In this document: positions 1 through 9,227 of the stretch, in pieces | Position numbering within the stretch: the stretch's first letter is position 1 | Layout: each line of letters opens with the position of its first letter | Assembly: GCF_016234775.1 (NCBI RefSeq) | Contig: NZ_JACRAH010000005.1 | Location: forward strand, 47,502-111,501 | Direction: 5' to 3' | Source: Aquabacterium sp. | Lineage (GTDB): Bacteria > Pseudomonadota > Gammaproteobacteria > Burkholderiales > Burkholderiaceae_C | DNA length: 64,000 nucleotides | Notes under the pieces: model-generated | What the model was told of the DNA's origin: nothing | The model's input: the letters and a program-made list of their open reading frames with translations, nothing else | Databases searched by the model: none | Translations under genes and position numbers: made by a program

Positions 1-156
1 AAGTTCATGCTGCATGGCGTGACGATCAAGCAAGGTGCCAATGCCATCGATGGCCACAGCGTGATCCTGCATGCCAATGCCGACGACTACAAGACGCAGC
101 CAACGGGCAACTCCGGCCCTCGCATTGCCTGTGGCGTGATTGCCGTTCACCCCTGA
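1..156 (+). CDS. sodC: Cu/Zn superoxide dismutase, C-terminal fragment (5' end outside window)
   Basis: The last 51 codons of a gene that begins before the window, in frame from base 1. The peptide contains the run [16 protein letters not shown] followed by RIACGVI, the typical end of bacterial periplasmic Cu/Zn superoxide dismutases. In this family the Asp of the ADDY segment helps hold the metal site and the late Cys forms the subunit disulfide. The enzyme dismutates superoxide to peroxide and oxygen, usually in the periplasm. The signal peptide and copper ligands are not visible because the 5' part is missing. It converges on cysA, with only 44 bases between the two stop codons and no clear terminator. 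Confidence 0.85.
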   Translation, partial: KFMLHGVTIKQGANAIDGHSVILHANADDYKTQPTGNSGPRIACGVIAVHP

Positions 157-200
157 TCAACACGCATCTCGCGCAGCATCGCACCCACTACCAGCACGGC

Positions 201-1286
201 TCATATGGATGAAGCCGGATCCGCAGGCGGTGCTGTGCCCCAACCTTCGGCACTGAAGCGCCGAATACGACGCGGCTTGAGGTACGCCACGGCGCCGGGC
301 TGCAAGATGCCGGAGTCGCGCAAGGCGGCGTACTCGGAACGGGGCAGCTCGACATCGATCTCACCCACACCATCGGCGCGCTTGAACTCCAGGCGCGTAT
401 TGGGGCCCACCGTCAAGGTGTGCACGAGGCTCACAGGCAAGCTGCCCTCTTCCGCACGGGCCAGCACCTGGATCTCATGCGGACGCACATAGCTCACGGC
501 ATCGGCTGCCGCACCGGCCGAAGACACCACAGCGCCAGGCGCATGGTCACGGCCGTGGAACAGGTTCACGTCACCCAGGAACTGCAACACAAAAGGCGTG
601 GCCGGATGGTCGTAGACCTCGTCAGGCGTGCCTTCCTGCTCGATGCGCCCCTGGTTCATCACCACGATGCGGTCGGCCACTTCCATGGCTTCTTCCTGAT
701 CGTGGGTCACGAACACGCTGGTGATGTGCATCTCGTCGTGCAAGCGGCGCAACCAACGGCGCAGCTCCTTGCGAACCTTGGCATCCAGCGCACCGAAAGG
801 CTCGTCCAGCAGCAGCACCTTGGGCTCCACGGCCAGTGCACGCGCCAAGGCGATGCGCTGACGTTGGCCACCGGACAGCTGATGCGGGTAGCGGTCGGCA
901 ATCCAGTCCAGCTGAACCAGCTTGAGCAGCTCGGTCACCTTGGCCTTGATCTGGGCATCGGACGGGCGCGTGTCCTTGGGGCGCACACGCAGGCCGAATG
1001 CCACGTTCTCAAAAATCGTCATGTGGCCGAACAAGGCGTAGTGCTGGAACACGAAGCCCACCTGACGCTCACGTACGGCCACATGGGTGGCATCTTCACC
1101 GTTGAACAACACGGAGCCGCTGTCAGGCGTTTCCAGGCCCGCGATGATGCGCAGCAGCGAGGTCTTGCCCGAGCCCGAAGGGCCCAGCAAGGCCACCAGT
1201 TCACCGGAAGGGATATTGAGGTTCAGCTGGTCACACACGGTGACCGAACCGAAACGCTTGACGAGGTTCTTGACTTCAATGCTCAT
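201..1286 (-). CDS. cysA: Sulfate/thiosulfate ABC transporter ATP-binding protein CysA
   Basis: ATPase subunit (361 aa) of the sulfate/thiosulfate importer; two copies energise the CysT-CysW membrane pair. Walker A GPSGSGKT is at residues 35-42, the ABC signature LSGGQ at 137-141 and Walker B with the catalytic Glu (LLLDEP) at 158-163. The C-terminal ~110 residues form a TOBE-like regulatory domain, as in E. coli CysA. Its ATG overlaps the cysW stop as ATGA, so translation is probably coupled. A GGAG ribosome binding site lies 8 nt before the start. It is the last gene of cysT-cysW-cysA. No periplasmic sulfate-binding protein gene (sbp/cysP) is adjacent, so that partner must be encoded elsewhere. 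Confidence 0.96.
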   Translation of the reverse strand: MSIEVKNLVKRFGSVTVCDQLNLNIPSGELVALLGPSGSGKTSLLRIIAGLETPDSGSVLFNGEDATHVAVRERQVGFVFQHYALFGHMTIFENVAFGLRVRPKDTRPSDAQIKAKVTELLKLVQLDWIADRYPHQLSGGQRQRIALARALAVEPKVLLLDEPFGALDAKVRKELRRWLRRLHDEMHITSVFVTHDQEEAMEVADRIVVMNQGRIEQEGTPDEVYDHPATPFVLQFLGDVNLFHGRDHAPGAVVSSAGAAADAVSYVRPHEIQVLARAEEGSLPVSLVHTLTVGPNTRLEFKRADGVGEIDVELPRSEYAALRDSGILQPGAVAYLKPRRIRRFSAEGWGTAPPADPASSI

Positions 1287-2182
1287 GCGGCAACTCCGAC
1301 ATCCTTGGCCTGGGCCAGCTCGCGCTGCACCTGACGTTCGACAATGTATTTCAGGACCAGGGTGACCAGTGCCAGACTGGCCAGCAAGGATGCCACGGCA
1401 AAGGACGCGGCAAACTGGTACTCGTTGTAAAGGATTTCAATGTGCAGGGGCAAGGTGTTGGTCTGCCCACGCACGTGGCCAGACACCACGGACACGGCAC
1501 CAAACTCCCCCATGGCGCGGGCGTTGCACAGGATCACCCCGTACAGCAGCGCCCATTTCACGTTGGGCAACGTGACCTTCCAGAAGGTCTGGAAGCCCGA
1601 TGCACCCAGCACGCGTGCGGCTTCTTCCTGCTCCTGGCCCTGGGCCTGCATCAGGGGAATCAACTCACGGGCCACAAAGGGAAAGGTCACGAAGATGGTG
1701 GCCAGCACGATGCCTGGCACGGCGAAGATCACCTTCAGATCGTGGTCACGCAACCATTCACCGAACCAGCCCTGCAAACCAAACACCAGCACGTAGATCA
1801 GGCCGGCAATGACGGGCGACACCGAGAACGGCAGGTCAATCAGCGTGAGCAGCACACTCTTGCCACGGAAATCAAACTTGGCAATGGCCCAAGCTGCCGA
1901 GACACCGAACACCAGATTCAAGGGCACGGAGATGACCGCCCCAATCAGGGTCAGCTTGATGGCTGACACGGCGTCCGGCTCGGTCACGGCGGCCAGATAG
2001 ACGTCTGCCCCCTTTTTGAACGCTTCAAAGAACACCGATACCAGCGGTACAAACAGGAAGATCGTCAGGAACACCAGGGCGATGCTGATCAGCACCCAGC
2101 GTACCCACACCGGCTCCTTGGTGGCGCCAACCACATTGGGCGGCGCGATGGTGTGGGCATTTGAAATCACAGTGGCACTCAT
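1283..2182 (-). CDS. cysW: Sulfate ABC transporter permease CysW
   Basis: Inner-membrane permease subunit (299 aa) of the sulfate/thiosulfate importer, forming a heterodimer with CysT. Hydrophobic helices run through the protein, starting at about residues 29-50. The EAA-type loop that docks to CysA is present ([21 protein letters not shown], about residues 190-210). The ~25-residue cytoplasmic N-terminal leader matches CysW proteins. The gene follows cysT after 21 bases and overlaps cysA by 4 bases, so all three should be one transcript. Which of sulfate or thiosulfate is preferred cannot be read from this subunit. Confidence 0.95.
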   Translation of the reverse strand: MSATVISNAHTIAPPNVVGATKEPVWVRWVLISIALVFLTIFLFVPLVSVFFEAFKKGADVYLAAVTEPDAVSAIKLTLIGAVISVPLNLVFGVSAAWAIAKFDFRGKSVLLTLIDLPFSVSPVIAGLIYVLVFGLQGWFGEWLRDHDLKVIFAVPGIVLATIFVTFPFVARELIPLMQAQGQEQEEAARVLGASGFQTFWKVTLPNVKWALLYGVILCNARAMGEFGAVSVVSGHVRGQTNTLPLHIEILYNEYQFAASFAVASLLASLALVTLVLKYIVERQVQRELAQAKDVGVAA

Positions 2183-2203
2183 GGTTGAAACCTGCTTTCC
2201 CGA

Positions 2204-3046
2204 TCACTTGCCCTGACGCTTGCGCGCCCAGGCCTGCAATGCATTGATGGCCAGCAGCAGCACAAAGGACATCACCAGCATCACGACAGCAATGGCCGTG
2301 GCACCGGCGTAGTCGTACTGTTCCAGCTTGGTGATGATCAGCAGCGGCGTGATCTCGGAGATCATGGGCATGTTGCCCGCGATGAAGATGATGGAGCCGT
2401 ACTCACCCAGCGCTCGGGCGAAGGCCAGCGCAAAGCCGGTCAGCAAAGCCGGAGTGAGAATGGGCAGGATGACCTTGTAGAAGGTCTGCAGACGGCTGGC
2501 ACCCAGGGTCGCTGCGGCCTCTTCCAACTCGGAGGCCATGTCTTCCAGAATGGGCTGCACCGTGCGCACCACAAATGGCAAGCCGATGAAAGTCATGGCC
2601 ACGAACACACCCACCGGCGTGAAGGCCACCTTGATGCCCAGAGGCTCCAGATACTGGCCGATCCAGCCATTGCCGGCGTACAGCCCGGTCAAGGTGATGC
2701 CGGCCACAGCAGTGGGCAACGCAAACGGCAAATCAACCAACGCATCAACAATGCGACGCCCGAAGAAGTCATAGCGCACCAGCACCCAGGCCACCAGCAG
2801 GCCGAAAACACCGTTGATGATGGCCGCCAGGAACGATGCACCAAAGGTCAGCTTGTAGGAAGCCACCACCCGCGGGGACGTCACAACCTCCACGAACTCG
2901 GCCCATGTCAGTTCCGTGGTACGCAAAAAGGCGGCGCTCAAGGGGATCAAGACGATCAGACACAGGTAGGTCAACGTCAGCCCCATGGCCAGATCGAAGC
3001 CCGGCAGCACCGAGCGTCGACGTAACAACAAGGATGAAAAGAGCAT
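2204..3046 (-). CDS. cysT: Sulfate ABC transporter permease CysT (CysU)
   Basis: First gene of the cysTWA operon (280 aa). The N-terminus (RRRSVLPGFDLAMGLTL) and the conserved DLPFALPTAVAGITL segment are characteristic of CysT. The docking loop (EEAAATLGASRLQTFYKV) contacts CysA. Several transmembrane helices of the MetI-like permease fold are apparent. The ATG at 3046 gives the family-typical N-terminus, but a strong GGAGG lies about 24 nt upstream, too far for normal use, and can pair with CCTCC immediately before the start; the leader may therefore fold. The upstream 200 bases should hold the promoter and CysB sites, but I cannot place them. Confidence 0.94.
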   Translation of the reverse strand: MLFSSLLLRRRSVLPGFDLAMGLTLTYLCLIVLIPLSAAFLRTTELTWAEFVEVVTSPRVVASYKLTFGASFLAAIINGVFGLLVAWVLVRYDFFGRRIVDALVDLPFALPTAVAGITLTGLYAGNGWIGQYLEPLGIKVAFTPVGVFVAMTFIGLPFVVRTVQPILEDMASELEEAAATLGASRLQTFYKVILPILTPALLTGFALAFARALGEYGSIIFIAGNMPMISEITPLLIITKLEQYDYAGATAIAVVMLVMSFVLLLAINALQAWARKRQGK

Positions 3047-3295
3047 ACGTGGAGGCCATCAACTTCAAGACCTCCGATGCTAATGACGCGGGCCAGAAAG
3101 GCGAACGACGCTTTCTGCAACTGCTTATGCGGAAAACGCAGATGCTGTCGTGCTCCGGCATAGTTGCCTGAGTGCGTCAACTACGGCATATGAATACCGT
3201 CAAACGGAACATTCTCCGCTCAATCAGGGGAATGACCGGACCAGTTGAATGAACGAGACTCCGCCCCTCAATTATTAAAAAAGGTGGATCTCATC

Positions 3296-3976
3296 ATGAA
3301 ACTTTTGCCTCTTGTTTCTGCGCTCGTCGCACTCGGCACAACCAATGTTCATGCAGGCAATGCCACGCTGACCCATGATCGCGCCGCATTCGAGGCTGCG
3401 CTGGTTGGCCCCTTCACGGTCGAAACCTTCGGCGATGGTTACAGCTTCCCGATTTCAACGGGCGTGCTCAACAGCACCACGGAACTGGTGCCCGCCTATG
3501 GCGAGCCGATTCACGCTGGCGACATCCAAGCCGGTGCCACCTACTCCACTCCTGTTGGTGACAGCTATTTCCTGAACATTGACACAGGTGGTGGCTTCTC
3601 TGGTGGCTTTCTGGACGGGTTCTACGGCACCTATGCTGGCCGCCAACTGACCGTGAAGTTCGATCAGCCCGTGAATTCATTTGGCTTTGACACCAACTAC
3701 CTGGGTGGCAGCCAGCAAGTGACACTGAGCTTCACCGATCACACCACACAGACGTTCATGACCTCAACCACGGAGATGCGCTTCTTCGGCTTCTCGGGCT
3801 CGGCCATTGACAGCGTGACGATTGGCAACACGAAAGACACCCGCGGCTTCGCCTTTGCCCTGGACAACGTGACCTTCGGGCAGACCACGGCCGTGCCGGA
3901 GCCCGAGAGCCTGGCCTTGACGCTGGGGGGCTTGTTGATGACGGCCACGCTGCTGCGCCGCCGCCGTCAAGGCTGA
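3296..3976 (+). CDS. PEP-CTERM sorting domain-containing exported protein
   Basis: Exported protein of 226 aa with a classical N-terminal signal (MKLLPLVSALVALGTTNVHA, cleavage after AHA-like residues near 20). The C-terminal sorting signal has the VPEPESLAL motif, a short hydrophobic helix and a terminal RRRRQG cluster, which is the PEP-CTERM signal recognised by exosortase and linked to exopolysaccharide production. The middle is a Gly/Thr/Ser-rich beta-type sequence with no recognised catalytic motif. I chose the ATG at 3296 rather than an in-frame ATG at 3245 because AAGGTGGA lies 8 nt before it and the signal peptide starts there. The exosortase gene is not in the window. It converges on the muramidase gene with 3 bases between. 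Confidence 0.85.
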   Translation: MKLLPLVSALVALGTTNVHAGNATLTHDRAAFEAALVGPFTVETFGDGYSFPISTGVLNSTTELVPAYGEPIHAGDIQAGATYSTPVGDSYFLNIDTGGGFSGGFLDGFYGTYAGRQLTVKFDQPVNSFGFDTNYLGGSQQVTLSFTDHTTQTFMTSTTEMRFFGFSGSAIDSVTIGNTKDTRGFAFALDNVTFGQTTAVPEPESLALTLGGLLMTATLLRRRRQG

Positions 3977-3979
3977 TCA

Positions 3980-4789
3980 TCAGCCAAACGCTTTGCGCCA
4001 CAGCGCCGCGTAAGTGTCGCTGTTGAGTTCGCCGGAGGCGGGCAAACCTGCGCTCAACTGGAACGCACGCAGGGCATCACGGGTTCTCCGGCCCAGGATG
4101 CCATCGATCTTGCCTGGCGCGTGGCCCAGCAACAGCAGGGCCGCCTGCGCTGCACGCATTTCCAGATCGGGCAACGAACCACCCGCAAAGCGCGCGTACT
4201 GTACCTGCAGCTTGATGTCGTATTGGTTCTTCGCAAACGTCGCGCCGTTGTAAAGCCGGGCAAAGCGCGCCCAGTCCTTGTTGCGCAAAGCCTTGTCGAG
4301 CCCTCTGCTCACCATGAAGCGTGCAACGGCCATGACCTGTGCATCTTCATCCTGCACCATGGCCTCCACCATCTGCCGGGCAGAGGCATAACCTGCGGCC
4401 TGGTGATTGAAGCCCATGACCTGACCAATGCCCCAAGACGCAGACTTGAGGGCGGGCTCTTCGCCCAGGCCCGCATCCTGGCTCAGCTTGAGGGCACGCT
4501 CCAGCTTGTCGTACTGACTGGCCAGCGTGCCATAGCCGCCCTGGCTGCCCGACAGATCGGGATGAGACTTGTTGAAGCGCCCGGCCGTGAACTCGCGAAA
4601 CTTGTGGCGCTCGAACAGGATCTCCGGGCGCCGATCCGGCCGAAAGCCGAACCCCTGCGTCACGCCGGACGTCTCAACCTCGAACACACACCACAAGGCG
4701 GCGGCCTCACCAGCGCCGAGATGCAGCACATCCAGCGCGGCGGCGAGCCCCTGGCGACTCAGTGGAATGCCCTTGGCAGCAAATTGCAT
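3980..4789 (-). CDS. N-acetylmuramidase-like protein (DUF3380) with peptidoglycan-binding domain
   Basis: A 269-aa protein with two parts. Residues ~15-195 match the N-acetylmuramidase (DUF3380) domain of phage endolysins and bacterial wall hydrolases (LWCVFEVETSG near the start with a likely catalytic Glu, FERHKFREFT, SASWGIGQVMGFNH). Residues ~200-265 match a peptidoglycan-binding domain 1 (AALLLLGHAPGKIDGILGRRT then ALRAFQLSAGLPASGELNSDT). No signal peptide is seen, so export would need a holin or another route. It could be a domesticated phage lysin, but no other phage genes are nearby. Role in the cell is inference. Confidence 0.8.
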   Translation of the reverse strand: MQFAAKGIPLSRQGLAAALDVLHLGAGEAAALWCVFEVETSGVTQGFGFRPDRRPEILFERHKFREFTAGRFNKSHPDLSGSQGGYGTLASQYDKLERALKLSQDAGLGEEPALKSASWGIGQVMGFNHQAAGYASARQMVEAMVQDEDAQVMAVARFMVSRGLDKALRNKDWARFARLYNGATFAKNQYDIKLQVQYARFAGGSLPDLEMRAAQAALLLLGHAPGKIDGILGRRTRDALRAFQLSAGLPASGELNSDTYAALWRKAFG

Positions 4790-4878
4790 ACGTCATCCTC
4801 CATGCGAACCAGTCTGGTCATTGAATGATCTCCGACCAGTCTAGAACCTTTGATGACAGGCGGGATGACGCCGCGCAA

Positions 4879-7176
4879 TCAAACAAGCAGTGACACCCTC
4901 GCTGGCACGTACTTGTGCCACGGCGTGCCCGCCAGGAAGTCGCGTTGCGTACAGTCGGTCAACTCGTTGGGGGCCACGCCCTTGCGAACCACCTGGCCAT
5001 CACGTTGCTGGTAGTCCAGGCCCAGGCCGTTGGGCAAGGAGATGTTGCCAGGCTGCATCATGTCGGTGAGCTCGACAGGCACCTCGACCGTCGCGCGGCG
5101 TGTGCTCAGGCGCACCACATCGCCATCGTGGCAGCCAATGGTTTGCGCATCCTGCGGGTTGATGCGCAAGGTGCCGTACGAGCCGCGCTTGTGCCAGGCG
5201 GTATCACGCACGGCGGTGTTGCTGGTCTCGGCCCGGCGCTCGCCTGCGGCCAGGATGAAGGGGTAATCCGGATCCTGTTTCGGCTGCTCGTGCTTGAGCT
5301 TGTCCAACTCCGGCAGCAACTCAGGGATATGCAGGTTGATGCGATGCCCGGGGTGCCCCACAGCCAGCCAGCTGTCTTCATGATCGGCCTCCGCGTAGAC
5401 CACGCCTGATCGGCCCTTGAGCAAGGCCTGGAACAAGCGCTCTGCCGCAAAGATCGGGAAACCGCCAAAGCCCGCCTTGGCCGCCACCTTGCGGTTGCCC
5501 TGGATGTACAACTGCGCCACGCCCCACAAGGCGGCAGCCGAAGCCATGCCTTTGGGCAGTTGCTCGCCCAAGGAGCGGTACAAGATCACCGCGGCGTACT
5601 TCATCACCTTGGGCTTGCGCAGGCTTTGCGCCAGGAAGGTCAAGGCAAAGGCGGTGCGGCCCAGCTTCAAGGCACGGCGCAAGGGGGCGTAATCCTTCTC
5701 ACCCAGCTCACCCATGGCCTCAACCAGGCGCGCATAGATCTCGGCCTCGGGCAAGGTGCCAGGCAGGGGCTCGAACAAAGGCTGGCGAAGGTGAAAGACG
5801 TTGCGCGGGAACTCCAGGTTGAAGAACGTGGCCTCGGCCTTTTCGAACTGGCTGCTGGCAGGCAACACGTAATCCGCCTGGCGCGCCGTTTCCGTCATGG
5901 CAACGTCTACCACAACGGACACCTCCAAGGCACGCAAGGCTTCACGCATGCGTTGGCTGTCTGCCAGCGAGTGCACCGGGTTGCCGCTCTGAATCAGCAT
6001 GGCGCGGTAACGCTTGGGGTGATCGGTCAGTATCTCTTCGGGGATCACATTGCAGGGGATCAGGCCGATGATGATCTTGGCATTGGCCACTGGGCTGCGC
6101 CGCTCCACGCGCTTGGCCGAATTCGCCCCCACCGATGACTCACCCTTGCTCGCCTTCGACAAGGACAGCAAAGGCACCGGGGCATTGCTGGTACCTGCGC
6201 GGCCATAGTGGCCCGTGAGCACCCAGATCAGGCGTTGCAAGTAGCTCCCCAGGGTGGAGTGCACGTTCATCTGCAGGCCGAGGTCTTCCAGGATCGACAC
6301 GCTCTTTGCCTTGGCGATGCAGCGCGCCACGTCTCGCAGAAGCACCTCGTCCACCCCACAGACCTTGGCGTGCTGCGCCACGTCGATGGCCATCAAACCA
6401 GGCAAGACGGCATCCAGCCCACCCGTGTGCTGCGCGACCCAGTCCTTCGCCCACAGGCCCTCCTGCGCGATGATGCCCAGCAAGGCCGCCAGGCACCAGG
6501 CATCGGTGCCAGGCTTGATGGCCACGTGGTAATCGGCCATCGCAGCGGTTTCGCTGCGCCGTGGGTCGATCACGATCATCTTGCGGTTCGGATCCTTCTG
6601 GATCTCCTTGAGCACCACGCGGGCCCGCGCGAAGCCGTGCGAATGCCAGGGGTTTTTGCCGATGAAGACCGCCACCTCGCAGTGCTCGAAGTCACCATGC
6701 ACGCCCGTGCCCAGCATCTTGCCCTGCACCCAGAACTCGCCCGTCTTTTCCTGCGCCAGCGCGTTGGAACGGTACTGGTTGCCCACGGCCTTCAGGAAGC
6801 TGTCGGCATAGGCACCGCCGAGGTGATTGCCCTGGCCGCCACCACCGTAGTAGAGGATGCTCTCGCCGCCGTGCCTGGTCTTGATGTCCTTGAACTTGCG
6901 GGCGATCTCGCTGATGGCTGTGTCCCAGTTGATGGCCTCATAGCTGCCATCAGGCTTGCGGCGCATGGGCGAGGTCAGGCGGTCCGCGCCGTTCTGATAG
7001 AAGTCCATGCGCTGCGACTTCTCGCAGATATAACCCCGCGAGACCGGGTGATCATCATCGCCCCGGATCTTGATGATGTGCCGGCCGCCCTCGCCGCCGG
7101 CTTGCACTTCCAGCCCGCAGTTGATGCTGCACAGGATGCAGGCGGTTTTCTTCCACTCGGTGTTCGTGTCTGTCAT
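4879..7176 (-). CDS. Molybdopterin-dependent oxidoreductase (formate dehydrogenase-like family)
   Basis: A 765-aa bis-MGD molybdo/tungstoenzyme of the DMSO-reductase superfamily. Cys13, Cys16, Cys20 and Cys51 form the N-terminal [4Fe-4S] motif. The MGD-binding halves follow, and the C-terminal molydop-binding domain starts around residue 640 (FILAAGERRAETSNT). There is no Tat signal, so the enzyme is probably cytoplasmic. At the usual metal-ligand position (after GNQYRSNALAQEK) I see no Cys or Sec, unlike catalytic formate dehydrogenases, so the substrate is uncertain. The ATG has GAAGGGG 6 nt upstream. No dedicated electron-transfer subunit is adjacent. The gene lies just downstream of an HxlR regulator gene and a promoter with an operator-like palindrome. 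Confidence 0.85.
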   Translation of the reverse strand: MTDTNTEWKKTACILCSINCGLEVQAGGEGGRHIIKIRGDDDHPVSRGYICEKSQRMDFYQNGADRLTSPMRRKPDGSYEAINWDTAISEIARKFKDIKTRHGGESILYYGGGGQGNHLGGAYADSFLKAVGNQYRSNALAQEKTGEFWVQGKMLGTGVHGDFEHCEVAVFIGKNPWHSHGFARARVVLKEIQKDPNRKMIVIDPRRSETAAMADYHVAIKPGTDAWCLAALLGIIAQEGLWAKDWVAQHTGGLDAVLPGLMAIDVAQHAKVCGVDEVLLRDVARCIAKAKSVSILEDLGLQMNVHSTLGSYLQRLIWVLTGHYGRAGTSNAPVPLLSLSKASKGESSVGANSAKRVERRSPVANAKIIIGLIPCNVIPEEILTDHPKRYRAMLIQSGNPVHSLADSQRMREALRALEVSVVVDVAMTETARQADYVLPASSQFEKAEATFFNLEFPRNVFHLRQPLFEPLPGTLPEAEIYARLVEAMGELGEKDYAPLRRALKLGRTAFALTFLAQSLRKPKVMKYAAVILYRSLGEQLPKGMASAAALWGVAQLYIQGNRKVAAKAGFGGFPIFAAERLFQALLKGRSGVVYAEADHEDSWLAVGHPGHRINLHIPELLPELDKLKHEQPKQDPDYPFILAAGERRAETSNTAVRDTAWHKRGSYGTLRINPQDAQTIGCHDGDVVRLSTRRATVEVPVELTDMMQPGNISLPNGLGLDYQQRDGQVVRKGVAPNELTDCTQRDFLAGTPWHKYVPARVSLLV

Positions 7177-7215
7177 GGCGCGCCCCTTCGGTGATGCCCA
7201 GCGTTACTCGGCGGC

Positions 7216-7244
7216 ATTATAGGTTCCAAAAAGGAACTAATGTG
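7216..7244 (-). promoter_or_regulatory. Promoter of the molybdopterin oxidoreductase with operator-like palindrome in its spacer
   Basis: On the minus strand a perfect TATAAT (7221 down to 7216) lies about 40 bases before the start codon at 7176. The inverted repeat GTTCC-AAAAA-GGAAC (7223-7237) fills the spacer just upstream of it. The -35 box is poor (CACATT around 7244-7239). A palindrome in the spacer is where a repressor would sit, and the next gene upstream encodes an HxlR-type regulator. Confidence 0.55.
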
Positions 7245-7282
7245 TATCAAGGCAGGACAAGGCAGCCCGGCTCACCTGGGGC

Positions 7283-7858
7283 TCAGACCGTGCGCGTGCG
7301 CTGTCGAGGTTTGGCCGCCTTGGGCGACTCGGCTGCAGCGCTCGTCTTCTTGCGCAGGGGCTTGGCAGGCGTTCGGGTGTTGTCGCTGGCCAAGTCGCCG
7401 ATCGTGGCCGTCAGCCCGGGGCCCGGCAGCGGCGTGACCTGGTTGGCCGTCAAGGGCTCGTGACATTCGGAACACACCATCACCGGGCGCATGACATGGC
7501 CGCATGTACGGTGTTGGTACAGCAGAGGTGGGCCCATGCCCTTGTCCATCCAGTCATCACCCCAGTTGGCCAGCGCCATCAGCACCGGATGCAGGGCCTT
7601 GCCCTTGTCCGTGAGCACGTATTCATGCCGCACAGGGGCCTGCTGATAAGGCATGCGCTCAAAGATGCCCTCTTCCACCAGGCGCTTGAGCCGGCTGGCC
7701 AGCAGGTGCCTTGTCATGCCCAGGCTGGACTGGAAATCATCAAAGCGGCGCATGCGCATGAAGGCATTGCGCAGGATGAGCATCGTCCAGCGGTCACCGA
7801 TGACGGACAAGGTGCGCGCCACCGAGCACGGCATATCGCTGACGTCATTCCATTTCAT
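7283..7858 (-). CDS. HxlR family winged-helix transcriptional regulator
   Basis: A 191-aa regulator. Residues ~10-100 form the HxlR winged helix (CSVARTLSVIGDRWTMLILRNAF, FDDFQSSLGMTRHLLASRLKRL, YVLTDKGKALHPVL). A CG-x-CxxC-like zinc segment follows (CGHVMRPVMVCSEC), then a Lys/Arg/Ala-rich, probably disordered tail. HxlR proteins often sense electrophiles or thiols and usually repress a neighbouring enzyme gene. Here that is most likely the molybdopterin oxidoreductase, on the same strand 107 bases downstream behind its own promoter. I chose the ATG at 7858 because it gives the family-typical start (MKWNDV...); an in-frame start further upstream would add 17 unrelated residues. Confidence 0.85.
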   Translation of the reverse strand: MKWNDVSDMPCSVARTLSVIGDRWTMLILRNAFMRMRRFDDFQSSLGMTRHLLASRLKRLVEEGIFERMPYQQAPVRHEYVLTDKGKALHPVLMALANWGDDWMDKGMGPPLLYQHRTCGHVMRPVMVCSECHEPLTANQVTPLPGPGLTATIGDLASDNTRTPAKPLRKKTSAAAESPKAAKPRQRTRTV

Positions 7859-8078
7859 GGCTAGTTGATCAGATTCCAGTTGGGCATGAAACAAGTGTAC
7901 CGGTCGCACTGTCCGCTGCGCCAGTCAAGCGGTGGAGGTAACTCATGCGATTCAGTCGGGCACTTGTGGGGCGCAGGACGGCACAGGCATGGCGCCGTAG
8001 CATGGACAGGCTGGACTGATGGCGTGTATCAGTGTCGGCGCCCTTCGCCAACTCATCCACACCTTGATCGGGCCGCCG

Positions 8079-8525
8079 ATGACCTCAGAGACTCCCTTCG
8101 CCAAGAACAAAGTCATTCTTTGCCACTTCGACAGCTACAGCACGGCCCTGGTGTTTGCGCGCTGGCCAGACAGAAGTTTGCTGTTGCCTGGGCCGCTTCC
8201 TGCCGACGCACACAGCATGGCAGCGTTGGAGCAGGCTGACCCAGCGTATGGCGCCGATCTGGTCAAACAGGCTGCTATCGCCCAATACGGCTTGAATCCG
8301 GATGAACTGGTCTACGTGGACGACTTCAACCAGTGGGTGCAGACCGAGGATGGTCCCGTGCGGGTTCATCTGCTGCGCTTCACTACCTTCGAAGCGCCCG
8401 CATCGGCCCTGGCCGCTCATGAAGCTGTGTTCAAACCCATCAGCGAGCTCCGAGGCAGCGCGCCGGTAGAGTTGGGTCTGGTCCGCGAAGTGTTCAACCT
8501 CATCATGGGCGGTGGCGGGCGTTGA
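8079..8525 (+). CDS. Hypothetical protein, possibly NUDIX-fold
   Basis: A 148-aa cytoplasmic protein that I do not recognise firmly. The sequence alternates short beta-like strands and helices (KNKVILCHFDSYSTALVF, LVYVDDFNQWVQTEDGPVRVHLLRF), and the ending resembles the C-terminal half of a NUDIX fold. The diagnostic NUDIX box (GX5EX7REUXEEXGU) is absent, so hydrolase activity should not be assumed. The ATG at 8079 (MTSETPF) is chosen over an in-frame ATG at 8019, which lacks a ribosome binding site and would add an unrelated tail. It stands alone between divergently or oppositely oriented genes. Confidence 0.55.
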   Translation: MTSETPFAKNKVILCHFDSYSTALVFARWPDRSLLLPGPLPADAHSMAALEQADPAYGADLVKQAAIAQYGLNPDELVYVDDFNQWVQTEDGPVRVHLLRFTTFEAPASALAAHEAVFKPISELRGSAPVELGLVREVFNLIMGGGGR

Positions 8526-8616
8526 GGCCCTGTTGCGCACAGGCAGGTGTTCGCCGAGCTCCTCCCAGCTTTGCCAATCCACCCGAGGCATGAGCTGAGC
8601 TGTGGCCCACGAGGTG

Positions 8617-9183
8617 TTAAGGCCTCAGCACCGCTTTGAACAAGGCCTTTTGCTGCTCGCCGGTGAGCACCGCCCCGTTGGCGCGCACCTGATCGAGCAA
8701 GAGCCCATCCACGATGACCAGCAAGCGAGGCGCGAGGCTGGCCGCCTGCGACACGCCAGCCTTGCTTAGCGCCGCCTCGGTCGCCGCCAGAAAACGCTGG
8801 CGTTGCTGCGTCACGATGTCGGCCAGTTCCGGCTCACGAGAGGCCACCAGGAACAACTCGAAGCGGGCCACCAGACGCGCCCGTTTGGCCGGCGACAACC
8901 AATCTGCCACGCGCGCCACCAGCAGGTCGATGAAGTCATCGAGCCCCCAGTCGGGCCTGGCCATCAGGGGCGCGTCGGCCTGCAGATCAGCCAGATCCAG
9001 CGCGGCGTGCCGCAACAGGGCCAGGGTCAGCAACTCGTGCCGGGTGCGGCAATAAAAGGAGGTGGAGCCCAGCGGCAAGCCGGCCTCGGCGTCCACTGCG
9101 CGATGCGTGAGGCCCTTGGCGCCTGCACTGCCCAGCAAGGCAATAGCGGCATCGGCAATCAGGGTTTTGCGGTCTTTGTCCAT
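8617..9183 (-). CDS. TetR/AcrR family transcriptional regulator
   Basis: A 188-aa regulator with an N-terminal TetR helix-turn-helix (LIADAAIALLGSAGAKGLTH, then the recognition region AGLPLGSTSFYCRTRHELL at about residues 33-51). The helical C-terminal domain should bind a ligand or dimerise. It is divergent from the exported DAPG-hydrolase-like gene, with 101 bases between starts. That intergenic space contains two copies of a 14-bp palindrome that are the obvious operator candidates, so it probably represses the hydrolase-like gene and perhaps itself. The arrangement recalls phlG with its TetR repressors in pseudomonads, but that analogy is inference. Confidence 0.88.
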   Translation of the reverse strand: MDKDRKTLIADAAIALLGSAGAKGLTHRAVDAEAGLPLGSTSFYCRTRHELLTLALLRHAALDLADLQADAPLMARPDWGLDDFIDLLVARVADWLSPAKRARLVARFELFLVASREPELADIVTQQRQRFLAATEAALSKAGVSQAASLAPRLLVIVDGLLLDQVRANGAVLTGEQQKALFKAVLRP

Positions 9184-9227
9184 CTGAGGCCAGTCTACCC
9201 AGGGTTTTCGATCTGGTCGGGCCCCGC

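Noticed and set aside
3980..4789. Prophage lysis cassette
   Set aside because: Only a muramidase-like gene is present; no holin, spanin, tail or integrase genes adjoin it.
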